Assembly (NCBI GenBank): GCA_016758965.1
Contig: JAEPRB010000099.1
Coordinates: 62,001-126,000, forward strand
Reading direction: 5' to 3'
DNA: 64,000 nucleotides
Source: Circinella minor
Lineage: Eukaryota > Mucoromycota > Mucoromycetes > Mucorales > Lichtheimiaceae
The translations under genes were made by a program, and so were the position numbers. The notes beneath the pieces are model-generated. The model saw nothing but the letters and a program-made list of their open reading frames with translations. It was not told the origin of the DNA and ran no database searches. Every line of letters starts with the position of its first letter. The first letter of the stretch is position 1. Below are positions 53,128 through 64,000 of this stretch, piece after piece.

Positions 53128-53200
53128 TCGTTATAGCGATAATTCGATATAACGATGCTCTTTTGGTCTCTAACACGGGGCGTATCGTTATAGCGAGTGG
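53128..53200. mobile_element. R2 MITE, copy b (inverted, shorter)
   Basis: Contains CGATATAACGATG and, at the other end, CGTATCGTTATAGCGAGTGG, which is the reverse complement of the R2a left terminus with few changes. Nested TTATAGCGATAA repeats suggest internal duplication. Confidence 0.5.
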
Positions 53201-53819
53201 TTAACGGTATATACAAATTAGAATACCATGATTTTAATCTACGTATTCATACATCTTACATTAAACATTTCCTCTCGGGAAACGCAACAGCATGCTCTTC
53301 ATTAATGCTTTTAAAAATTACACACACAAAAACAAGATAGCAATTACAAATAGTATAGATTGATTACTCAAGTTAATACATTTTATTCTCATAATGTTAA
53401 AGTAACTCACATATTGTATTGAACTATTATAAACTGGAATAATGATCATCTCTTATTTGAAATAAAATAATACATATCATTAATAGTATATATCCGTATA
53501 CAAAGATAATAGTCTATTTATCCTTGATTGTTATTTTTTACAGGCTGGTACTAAATTTTATTATATTACGTCGTATTTTCATTGCAACAATACTACATAT
53601 AATTAAATATCATTTTAAATTATTATAATATAAAACTGATCTCTTTTATTATTATCATTGGAGTAATAAAACTTTTATCATTTACAAGTAGGACTTTAAG
53701 ATGAGTTGATCGTTTTTTTAATGATCTTTACTCTCAGACTTGATTAATTTACTACTACAAAAGCTTATATAGGGAATTAATATATATTGGTGTCTATGGA
53801 CATGTATAATATATGATAC

Positions 53820-54420
53820 ATTTACTTACAATGTTGATGATGAACAACAACTGAGACATTGTTATCAGATAAAGAACATATGATTTTGACTTGATTCATA
53901 TGTATCACTTTTACTTTCTTTTTTTTCTTCATAATTTTCATAATCTTTATAATTGTTTTTATCAATATCATTATTGCCTTTGTCTTCACTGTCTTCGTCA
54001 CCATCTTCATCGTATTGATCATTATAATTATCATCTCAATCATCATCATAATCATACTAGTCATAACCATCGTCACCATCACCATTCGTATGATCGCTAT
54101 TATGGTTGATGTGATTATTGCCAACAATATATAATACGACGAATTTGAACGTTACTACTGTTATGACCAGTAACATTATCAATGATGTTATTTATTTATT
54201 TGAACAGTACTTGGAATGATACAAATATTACTGTTAATATTCAAATCACTAGTAATGTTTCGAATTAATATAGTACCCGTGATAGAATGATTGATGGTTA
54301 TAACAGTACTAATGACAATATTAAAGATAGCGTAACTAGAGACATTATTTTAATATTCAAATAACCAGTAATATATCGAATAATGATAGTGCCTTCAATA
54401 ACGGAATTAATTTCTTACAT
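53820..54420 (-). repeat. Degenerate Asp/Asn-rich low-complexity coding relic and tandem repeat
   Basis: The minus strand at about 53870-54125 reads as an acidic run (DGDDGYD, DEDGDEDSEDKGNND, YEEKKESKSDTYESS) broken by TAG and TGA. Adjacent, at about 54238-54300 and 54353-54410, TATTCAAATCACTAGTAATG and TATTCAAATAACCAGTAATA are diverged tandem copies spaced about 117 bp apart. It could be a dead low-complexity gene or simply an expanded GAT microsatellite. Confidence 0.35.
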
Positions 54421-56524
54421 TGCTTAATAATATCCATAAATGATAAATCATACACATCATAAAGAAGGCCATCGAACAAACAGAAAGATGATTATTTATT
54501 CATAAATAATACATATAATAACATACAATAATATTCATCCTCAATGGATAGAAAATATAAATTAAAAGCATATATAAAGAGATTTACATTATATTAGAAA
54601 TACTGTAATAACTTCTTTTATAATCAATCCATAATAAAGGATGTACGCCGCGTAAGATTCTCACAAGATCCATTTATCATTATTCACTTCTTTATCTTCC
54701 AACAAATTCTATACTATCTACTTATCTTTTTATATAATGTTACGTTTCGTTGGTAGCAAGACCTTCGGAGTAACGTTAAAAGAGAAAAGTAGGGTTAGGC
54801 AAGTGAAAGTATATTTTAATAGAAGACTTTATGTCTGTTAGTGTCACTAAAATTATATTTAAGTAAGAGTTCACGTTTTTGATCTTTATATGCCGAAACC
54901 ACTAATGATGATAGTAAAGAATAATTTCTCGATTGATCAAAATAATAAAACTGCTAATAATAACTTGTTTATTTATTGAATTTAATTTGAAGAGATAATA
55001 TTTATAATAAAAATGAGAAAAAGATATTAAAATGAGTAGAACCTCCTCCTCCAGAACCAGACTAGGTATGCCACACTATAACTATTTCAAACATGATGTA
55101 GTTTTTTTTTTATATAATAACTTCTTGTGAATGATATTCGTCTTAATTAATTTACACTATTGAAACCATTACTAAAATATTTAATATAAAATATATCAAT
55201 TTTTACTGCTCATTAGTGTCAACTTGCTTGAATACGTATTATCCACAAAAAAGCGATAATACCTTTGAATTATTTGATTAAAAAAATGGTTTTATTGGTG
55301 CGATTTTTTTTTTGTTTGAGCGACAAATATGAGAAGAAACTGTGAATAGCACTACTTTCTAACAGTTTATTTGATAGTTTAAAAACTGGTCTGCTAAAAT
55401 AAATAATATAAAGATGCATTGATTATTATTGATCATCAGTACCAAGGGACCCGAATATTTTACACAAAAACGGAATAATAATCTTGCATTATTTTATAAA
55501 AGCAACTTTACTGACTGGTGGTGTGGTGCGATTATTTTTGTAGAAATGATCTGTATGACTACACAGATTTCCCATTAGCATAACCCATTATCTGTGTAAT
55601 TTTTCTTCTGATAACTTAATATTTTCCGTCTTTCTTATAGTGTAATGTTCCAAGTCGAAACAATAGAAAGCAATAAGTTAATTATATCCATTTGTAATTT
55701 TATTTAAATAAGAAAATCGTTAATATATTTGGGCAATGTGAAAAGTCTTATGAAAGAAATATAAAAATGGACGGTATAGGGTGAAAAACAGAAGAAAGTT
55801 AAGCAGATAAGAATATGAAGTACTTATATGTAATAATAATAATAATAATAATGGTAATGATAATGTAAGAAGAGATAGATATACTGTATACAATATATAT
55901 GAAAAAAGAAAATTAGGTTTTGATAAAAAAAAAAAAAAAAGGATAAAGAGATGGATGATTGATAACTTGTAACATACATATATTATTTGTAGCAAAGTTT
56001 ATTTAATTCGGGAGCACTAAACATCCCAACACTAATCAACAAAAATAGATAATATCGTATAATAATGTTTTCTTGGGCAGCAAAACTACTGCGTGTACAG
56101 TACACGTCGAACTATATTTCGCCGACTGTGGATTACGTGCTCAAGTACTAATAATGCCATTGGCGCGGTAATTAATAAAAGCTCTGGTGTTATTATTAAT
56201 ATTTTCTTCTTCGGTATATTTATACGTATTATTGATTTCTATTGACAAAATATGGTGTATTCTAGCATCATAGTTATATACGGCAACCCATTCCTCTCAT
56301 AGTTGTAAAACTAAATAAATATATATAAATTATTGTTCTCGTATATGTATTTATATGTTGCTATATATTGTTACCATTCAGGTTATACATGTCTATCTAA
56401 GCGAATAGTGAGAAGTCTTTACAACCAACTATTTTCTTTTGTCAAAGTGATTTTACATTATACAAGAATCTCAACATAGTCTCAATTTAATTTACATTTT
56501 GAGTGTCAAAAAAAAATTGTAATG

Positions 56525-57520
56525 TAAAAATTATATACGGACTGACAATTGCTTTCTTCCTTGATCGCATTAATCGCCATTGTCAAGCACGAGAATAATG
56601 AGTTGAAAGATCTTGAACGGTTTATAAAACAAATCAAAAAAAGTTATTTTTAATTGAACTATATAAACTCTTAACAACAACAAAAAAAACCTTGTTTTTT
56701 CGGTTGCCTTTGGCAAAAGTATTAATTCTTGTTGTACCAAAATAAAATAAAATAAAAGGGTCTGTGCTTTTTTTTTCGGAGTTGAGTATGAAACAAGTTT
56801 AATGCTCATATACAGAAAGGAACACTTGTTACTTCCATTACCATTGCCATGGCAACCGTATTCCTTTACTCTCTTACATCATTCCCTTCCATTTTTATCA
56901 ATACAAGCTTATATTTTACATAGTAATTCTATTACTCTGCGCTGTACTTTAAATTAACTAAACCAATAAGAAACTTGAATTTAAACCGGTCACGCCAAAA
57001 AAAAGTATAAAACGGCTTCATTTTTTTCACAACTTTTTTTTTTTTTTCTTTAGTGTCAATATGGTGGTTAGATGGAGATGACTGGGTTTTCCCATATTCC
57101 ATTGCCATAGGTTTGTCAATGGGTAACCGGTGGCAAACAATAAGGAAATGATAAAAAATTGATTACCCCCTTTCCCCTCTCCCCTTTCCCCCAATTAAAA
57201 AGACCACCTGCAACCTCTCTCGTACAACCTATGATACCCATCATTATTGGCCACAATAACAATAGGAAAATGATAATAATAATTAATAATAATAATAATA
57301 ATTAATAATTAATAAATTATTATTTCTTTTTACCTGTGGCAATGCTTTATATTTTATTTCTAAAAAAATAAAATGGTTTTGTCTGTTATAGTAACGCGTT
57401 ATAGACTAAGACGCGTCGTTATAAAAACACGCGTTTTAAATTTCTTTATTTAAGGTTTTCCTCTTTTCTTTTTTTTTTTTTGTAACTAAATGTCAAATGT
57501 TTAAACTATAATTGTAATCA
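56525..57520 (-). repeat. Repeat R1, right copy
   Basis: Reverse-complement copy of 35085-36055 with high identity. It carries an extra A-rich insertion of about 33 bp at 57017-57052. The triple ACGCGT cluster is preserved at about 57393-57434. The two copies are oriented head-to-head around a block of four host genes. Confidence 0.8.
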
Positions 57521-59489
57521 AGGTGATAAAAAAAAAATAGTGTTTTACAGATTCCCATAATGTGAAATCATGTTGAACAATTGTCTTACATAAAACAGTT
57601 TTACGAACTTTTATTTTTTTTTTTCTTTGAACCTGCAAATGAGAGAAAAAAAATCAAATATTACTCGTCAATGGTAATGCTATTGAAATGAATGAACCAT
57701 TTTGTTTTGTTTTTTTAAAAAAAAGAAAAGAGTTGGCTTCTTTGATATCATTTTATTACCTTGTCCAGCCGTATAAGAATTTAATTAAAGTAAGGTTGGT
57801 AACCTTAGTAATAAAGGAACCAAACAATAGTTATAAACAACTTGACTCTTCTGATGTGTCAAAATAGAATAATTAATAACAGCTGCACTTGATGTAAATC
57901 TTGATATATATATTTTTTTGGCATAAATATACAACTCACACAAAATATAATGTAAACAAATTAACGTCAGATAGCTGAACCATTCGGTCAAAAAGAAAAG
58001 CCAATTTACTACCAAGTCAAGCAGTATGTTTTACAAATTGTTACAAGTAATAAAACATTAAATTATCATCAACACACCCAGTGACGAATTCAAGACTTTT
58101 ATAATTATACTTGGCGATGGAGGTTTAAAAAAAAAGATAGATGTTGAATTTTCGGGAGAAGACATGGAATCATAAAAGTAATGTACATATGCATTCATCT
58201 GTATTTTATATTTTTGTGTTATATGATTTGCTTTCTCTCTATGTGCTTTACATCATAATCAAAAAATGTTACGTAGATTGAAAAAAGGTGCAAAATTATT
58301 CATGTCAAATACTGTAAAAATGGAACGAAGAGACGCCACTTTATATATTTAACATGTTTCAATCCAGTAGGTAAGTAAGGGACGTTTTCTACCTTGATTC
58401 ATGAGCTTTACTATCTACGTACATCGGTTAAACTTAAAGTCATACGAAAGAGTCCCTTGCCTATATACTGGATTAAATCAAGCTAACAATAAAGGTTATG
58501 CAAAAACATTACAACCATTCAGAATTGAATAGGTCCATCAAGCTGAAAATGGGGCATAATCTTCTATTTGAGCTATTGAATTACAATTCAAAAGCAATAC
58601 GGAATGATTCTGAAACATAAGAAACATTGGATGAATATATTATACTTTTTATGATATTTTATTTATTGAATGTACATAGTAACTCATCTTTATAGATTAT
58701 TATGTTCGTTTATCCATTACTCATTAATAATAGAATATTTTCAAAAAGAAATAAAAAAGAATGAACGATATCAACCACACCTTTATTAAAGTTTATTTTG
58801 ACCAAGGTTTTATATACCACTCTAGCTGTTCGCATATAAGATAGAACATATACGTAATATATTATGCGCATCAGCAGTGTTCTGGATAATTTTTTTTTCA
58901 ACTGTATTATTATAGATGTACAAAGTGTGAACAAAAATACGCCCCTTTTTGAGTTACCCTGCGTGCGTCCACCTCTCATAAAATCATGCTTATTTCAAAG
59001 CCTGCTCGCCACCGTCTCTCTTCCGTTAGAGTCCCTTCTTTTTCTGCTTAGTTTAATCTGTTAACTCGCTTTTCATCATCTCTGTTCCTCATTTCTGCTT
59101 TAGTTACACTTCTCAAAAACCCGACGTGTGATTAAATAAAAAAGAATCCTTTAACCCCCTATAAAAAAAACTCAATATGCATTTGGCCATTTTTTCAGAA
59201 CTGAATTCGTCGACGTGTGGGGTTTGATGTGCTATACTTATTTTCAAAATCGAAACTCATTTTTAATAAAATAAACAAGAAAAGTAATTTCCAATTATCT
59301 TTTGTCACGATTATTTTTTCAACAAGAGAGAGAGATAATAATAAATTATATTTTTACGTAAACAAATGCCAGTATTCATCCTTTTTATTATTTCTTTGTT
59401 CGTATTTGATAATAGATAATATGTGCAAAAGAAAATAAGAGTTAAAATAAATGAGATAGAATGTGCAATATGATGTTTAATTTTTAAAA
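57521..59489. other. Intergenic, includes one short TIR element
   Basis: No gene was seen. Frames at 58710-59064 on both strands overlap each other and lack family features. A short inverted-repeat element at 58357-58478 is listed separately. Confidence 0.45.
58357..58478. mobile_element. 122 bp terminal-inverted-repeat element (MITE-like)
   Basis: Left end ATCCAGTAGGTAAGTAAGG then GAC; right end GTCCCTTGCCTATATACTGG then AT. The two are imperfect reverse complements over about 23 bp. The 66 bp between them is non-coding. No clear target duplication was identified. Confidence 0.45.
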
Positions 59490-60621
59490 TCATTCGTCAA
59501 CAGGGACAATTTTAATATGTGCTTCATAAAAATCAAGCAGCTAGTACATAGTAACAGATAACAAAGACATATTTAGTATACTGAATAATCTATTTGGATT
59601 ATTATATTTATTGTACGTAAGCATATGTTATCTTAAAAAAAATAGCTTACAAGGTGGGGCACTGTTACTCGTAGAAGATTTGTTGATGAATAGGTATCTT
59701 CTCCATTTGGCCTAAATAATATCATAAAGAATATAACTTAATTGATGTCTTCTAACACATAAGTTCTCCCATCCATCTGTCTATCCCACTTAGTAAAAAC
59801 TGATAGTGTTAGTTACCATGTAATTTTTGCCAATAAATTGTCATTAGTATCCAAAAAAACGTCAGATATCACTTGTGCATCAGTCCATTCATAATCTTTT
59901 GGTGGTTTAACACTAATATCTCCTATAATTACTGGAGACTCTCCTTTATCTCTTTCATCATCCAAATCTGCATTATCCTCTTTATCTTTACTACTGCTAC
60001 TATAATCAACAATTGGATGTAAGTCATCATTATTATCACGTTGAGCTGATTGTCTTCTTGATTTACGACGTTTACTATCAAGAGAATTAACTAAAGTACG
60101 ACTCTGTTTGAATTTGAAAACAGTGGTCGTCGTTTTATTATTATCGTTATCCAAAGTTGACTGTTTTCTAGTTTGAACTGCATGTTTTTCTTTTACCTTC
60201 TCTTCTTGTTCCTGCCAATAAACTTCAATAAGTTCTTGATTGAAACTGAAACAAAAAATGAATTTATTTTATTGGTTTTTAACACTTGTATAAGAAGACA
60301 ATAAAATATAAAATAAACTATACTACATACATATCCTTTCCAATTTCCCAAGTATTGTCTTGATCGCTAAAATTTTTCCATTTTATCAAATACTGGTATT
60401 TAGGCTAATATAAATAAATAAATAAAAATACATTTGATTATAAACGAAAGAAACAAAAATGACTTTTATGCTCAAGATTGCTGACATATATTTCTATAAA
60501 GCTTTCAAAAGCATACTCTGCCACGTTTGTTAATTTTTCGATGCGCCACTAACTTTTCTACTTCATGTTCCTTGTCGTTTTCACTTCCTCCTTCTTCCTC
60601 ACGATTAGATGAATGACTCAT
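59490..60621 (-). CDS. HP1-like protein: chromodomain plus chromoshadow domain
   Basis: Five exons: 60517-60621, 60331-60404, 59817-60245, 59651-59711, 59490-59540, giving 239 residues. The chromodomain spans about residues 20-75 (EVEKLVAHRKINKRGR, KYQYLIKWKNFSDQDNTWEI, NQELIEVYWQEQ). A charged, Ser/Lys-rich hinge with a basic patch (KRRKSRRQSAQR) follows. The chromoshadow domain is about 172-233 (DYEWTDAQVISDVFLD, ITWPNGEDTYSSTNLLRVTV, LLDFYEAHI). HP1/Swi6 proteins bind H3K9-methylated nucleosomes through the chromodomain and dimerise through the shadow domain, silencing repeats. The shadow domain ends in two short exons that simple frame reading misses, because the third exon otherwise hits a stop right after ITW. 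The first aromatic-cage position looks like His instead of Tyr. Confidence 0.9.
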
Positions 60622-61548
60622 GTTTTTTTAAAAAAAAGAAAGATTCAAATACGTCGATGTCAAAGAATCAAAAAAAAAACACGCTTCTTTCTTTTTTCAT
60701 GTGTTTATAGAATAATATACTTACGTATATCAATATTAAAATTTTTTTTTGGGAATTACTGCGGACACCCCATATTTTGACCTTATTATAGATACCCAAC
60801 AAATAAAAAATTGATCAAACAGGTTTTTAAACCCATGTAAACTGTGGTCACAGCTTTATCAATATCAATAGCACTTATTTATCCGCTGGTACGTATGTAA
60901 CATTAAAAGTAAAATGCTTTCTTTCCATACGGACTACAACTCCTACTTGTGTACATACCGATATAGAAGCGAGAAATCAAAAGAAATTTTGGCAAAAAAA
61001 AGACTATGACTTTTGGGTTTAGCCAATCAGTTTTGACTATGGCATGTTGTTGAGACTTAAACAGGTAGCCTAAATCATAAGAGAGATACATTATTAGCGT
61101 TAATATTAAAAAAAGTTATTGCTGCCGCGGACCGCATCAATAATGTCACAATAGAATATAACTTTAATGATAAAAGATGTGGAAGAAGAATAGAAGGAAG
61201 TAATTCTAATGCCTAGAGAAAATCTAATTGAAGAAAAGCATTATCTAAAGGAGAGTACTTGATTGCGTGTGGAGATGAAAATTCTACTGATGTTAGTGAT
61301 TCCAAGAACATTGGCAACAACCGAACCATTACGTAATAAGGAGTCTACCATTAGTCGAACTACTATCATTAAATCCAGCGTTATGGAATCGAGCTTATAT
61401 GAAGTGATAAGTATGTCTCCAAAAGTGTTAATTGTAGTTGTAACATAATTTAGTGTTAACAGATCCAAATTCTATTATAGCACTTCAAATATTTACAGAT
61501 AGCGTCAACAGCAACAGCAATAATAATCCGCTTAAAGTCATCCATAAA

Positions 61549-61689
61549 GAAAATTAAGAGCAAGTGCAATATGTGGTAGCATTGAATGTAAAGGGAACAA
61601 CAAGAAAGCAAAATGCAATAATGTCTGTGGCAAAATCGATTGTAGAGACAAAAATGACAGCGAGATACATCTCGAACATATTCAGTACG
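61549..61689 (+). other. Possible Cys-rich exon fragment
   Basis: One frame reads AICGSIECKGNNKKAKCNNV then CGKIDCRDKNDSEIHLEHI before a GTACGT. Six regularly spaced Cys suggest a zinc-binding or disulphide module, possibly a remnant exon of the repetitive gene downstream. No joining exon was established. Confidence 0.2.
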
Positions 61690-61915
61690 TATGACAAATA
61701 GCTAGCTATTATCATTATTTTTTTTTAAAAAGTTATAAGTTATAAGTTGCAATCCATATATAACATATAATTGCCATTTTACAATAGAATAATCTCCCTT
61801 TCGCTTTGCTACTAGGGGCATTTCCTAATTGAGAACAATTAATTATTTTGCTTCATCCATGGTATCCGGGCCTTATTTTTTTTGTTGGTTGCTTTATTTT
61901 TGCGTGTCTGGTATT

Positions 61916-63995
61916 ATGACTTCCTCCCCTACAGAATGTAAGTATATTATACCTGCACGATCGTTTCTTTGAGTACTAACAATTTATTTTATTTTATTTA
62001 TAGTGCTTTTGGCGTATATCGCTGGCGCAGAAAATTTAACGCATGAATAATTTGTCAATGAAAATGGACAGCAAGTAGCATCATTATCATTTAATCCTGA
62101 TTTCAAGTCTTAATGGTCTGCTTTATTTCGGAACGCTGCAAAAGAAATAGGAAAAGAAATGGTAAGTAGTTTTCATGGTAACCATTCAGTCAGTATAGCA
62201 GTAATAAAAAAAAACAATATATTAATTGTTTATTTATTGTTGCAAGGTAATGGGAAACCCTGACTGGAACCAGGTTTCACCTTTCTTACCCCTCCCCAAT
62301 ATCTCATCAGCTTTGCTAGCTTCCATATCACCAGCTTCCTCTTCAAACACCTCTTTGGCCTTAACTGCAAAACTCACTGCTGAACAAAAAAAGGAGTGTG
62401 AAAAAGTATACAGATCAACACATAAATGGGGGCTTTCTATCAACAAAGTGGTAGAAGATCAAATGTACGAACATGCAAAAAAAAATGTTAGTATCATCAT
62501 GCGTAAGTAGAAACAATGCATTCAGTTCGAGAATATATAAATATTTTAAAGGGGTACTAACGACTTTATATATCTGTATAAATGCATCATAGTCTTTGTC
62601 ATTCTGTGATTTTTGATCTCAAGGAAACGTAGCTGCTGGCAAGGGTATTCCACTGAAGCTGAGGTAGTAGATATCAAACCAAAAAATAAAGTGAAATTGG
62701 AACCTTTACCAAGTGATTTGCAAGCGTATTTCGATTCTTATATTGGCAACGTACATGATTCAAATACACCTTATTCTCCACAATACTTTATTCTTCACCG
62801 TATTGTATTACATGATTTAAATATCCTAACTGAAATAAACATCATTCACTAATTGGGTTTCTTTTTTTTTGTTAGCATACTGAAGAAGAGCTGTTGACCA
62901 TCACAACACCAGAAGTTTTCATCTTACTAAAGGCAACCCTAAGCAGTGGAGGTATTCCTGTTTCTATGTTAGATTCCAAATACATTCGTTTTAACAACCC
63001 CAATGATTTTTCTCCACCAATGAGTTGCTATTTGGAGGAGCTAAAAAAAATTAAGAAAAAGAAGCAGATTTACATTGGACCCAAAAGATTATTACTGACG
63101 CTCTGGATCTTTATTTATACAACTTCTTCTCTATTGTTGATCAATCTGAGTCGGATACAGTATCATTTATTGTACGTATGTGGGATTGCATTGAAAGATG
63201 TTTTGATGAATGCAAGATTAAAGTCAAAAGGTTAGTATCTTGTAATATACTATATCCATAATTTTTAATACTTCTTTTTAACATGTCTCTTTTTTTTTCT
63301 TTTTGATAGTGGAAAAAAGTTAGTTCAGCTCCTTCAAATCAAGTCAATGGTGAAAGAGAAATTAAAGAAACAGAAAAGATGGGTAGAAAGCAAATCGGTC
63401 ATAAGGTTGATCTTCTCTTCACTTATAATCAGCAAGGATACAGATGTGCTGAATCTGGAGTAAAGGGCGGTGCAAGAAGGAAACCCAAAACTCCGCGGTG
63501 TTTTGAAAGATATGTTGTGTGAATTGTTATTGGAAAGCCCAAGCAAGTTACTACAAGAAACAAAGGTATCTGGATTCATTACGTCAGGTATTGCCACATG
63601 TTTTGTTTGGTATTATTCTTTGTATAATGGTGATGTTGATGGTCATTAACGTATATATATATATATATATATATATACAGATTTACTTTTATCTTTAGTG
63701 GTAATGGATTGCCCTGGAGGATGGGTTTGACGTGTTTCAAGAATTGGTCCATTAAATTATCCTGATGCACCTTATGTGTTTTCAAAAAAGATAATACCAA
63801 TTTTTCACCCTGATTTGGCAAGTAAAAAGTCTTATGAAAAATACAGTACGTATCAAAGCATCCGCTGCAAAATTTCGCTAATTTAACTGTTAGAAACGGC
63901 AGGTACTTAAAGTCGTGCCATCCCCCATGACTGTGTTTGGTCGAGCCATTGATCCTTCGTTACTATCCTGCCGTCCAAGCTGTACCTTTGCATAA
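61916..63995 (+). pseudogene. Repetitive gene family 1, copy C (full-length but dead)
   Basis: This is the most complete copy. Exons: 61916-61937 (MTSSPTE), 62004-62161 (LLAYIAGAENLTHE, stop, FVNENGQQVASLSFN, stop, LFRNAAKEIGKEM), 62247-62486 (VMGNPDWNQVSPFLPLPN ... HKWGLSINKVVEDQMYEHAK), about 62599-62750 (VIFDLKE, stop/frameshift, EPLPSDLQAYFDSYIG), about 62877-63228 (EADLHWTQKIITDALDLYL, MWDCIERCFDE), about 63309-63590 (MGRKQIGHKVDLLF, CAESG, frameshift, VLKDMLCELLLESPSKLL), and about 63681 onward (VVMDCPGGWV, TGA, RVSRIGPLNYPDAPYVF, frameshift, TLIWQVKSLMKNT). At least three stops and three frameshifts. The order of motifs matches copies A and B exon by exon. Function unknown. Confidence 0.6.
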
Positions 63996-64000
63996 ATAAT

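Larger units (their letters stand above)
48455..56524. other. Gene desert with microsatellites and short repeats
   Basis: Eight kb upstream of the Dld2-type gene without a convincing coding region. It contains T/A homopolymers (for example 48652-48680), TA repeats, TACGTA palindromes, two R2 elements and a GAT-repeat relic, listed separately. A GC-richer patch at 51620-51850 has a 64-codon minus-strand frame (GWPLSFLCFKEDQSPPGLQ) that I could not identify. No tRNA cloverleaf was recognised. Confidence 0.5.

Overview
The window is AT-rich nuclear DNA of a filamentous fungus, most likely an early-diverging lineage of the Mucoromycota/Mucorales type. The evidence is its many short introns with GTAAGT/GTATGT donors and several exons under 30 nt, a class IV-type chitin synthase, an HP1-type chromatin protein, FANCL, and decayed gene families and transposons of the kind common in mucoralean genomes. 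The species assignment is inference. All coordinates and splice sites below were read by eye from frame, GT/AG borders and protein-family homology.

Layout. 1-9.4 kb is a graveyard: a broken DDE transposase, copies of two uncharacterised repetitive gene families, and several non-autonomous DNA elements. 9.87-16.52 kb is a dense cluster: a SANT/Myb protein (-), FANCL (+), an alpha-arrestin (-), a membrane-anchored glutaredoxin (-) and mitochondrial inner membrane protease IMP1 (-). 16.5-20.5 kb shows no gene. 20.5-31.2 kb holds an NRP1-like RNA-binding protein (+), RFC1 (-, 19 exons) and TVP18 (+, 9 exons). 31.2-36.1 kb is repeat-rich: copy B of a 2.1-2.4 kb unit that is inverted relative to copy A at 3.4-5.9 kb, followed by the left copy of repeat R1. 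36.2-48.5 kb holds four minus-strand genes: a short-chain dehydrogenase, chitin synthase, RNA polymerase III subunit RPC37 and a D-2-hydroxyglutarate/D-lactate dehydrogenase. 48.5-59.5 kb is an 11 kb stretch without a convincing gene; it contains the inverted right copy of R1 and several short inverted-repeat elements. 59.5-60.6 kb encodes an HP1-like protein (-). 61.9-64.0 kb is a third, heavily mutated copy of the repetitive gene family.

Functional links. FANCL (crosslink repair) and RFC1 (PCNA clamp loader) are DNA replication/repair genes, and both have ACGCGT boxes, the MBF cell-cycle site, close to their start codons. The other intact genes are general housekeeping, secretory/cell-wall or mitochondrial functions and form no obvious pathway cluster. 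The most unusual material is in the repeats: a transposase fused at microhomology to an exon of the repetitive gene family, a CACTA-like element whose paralogous site is empty, and two large inverted repeat pairs that flank whole blocks of host genes.
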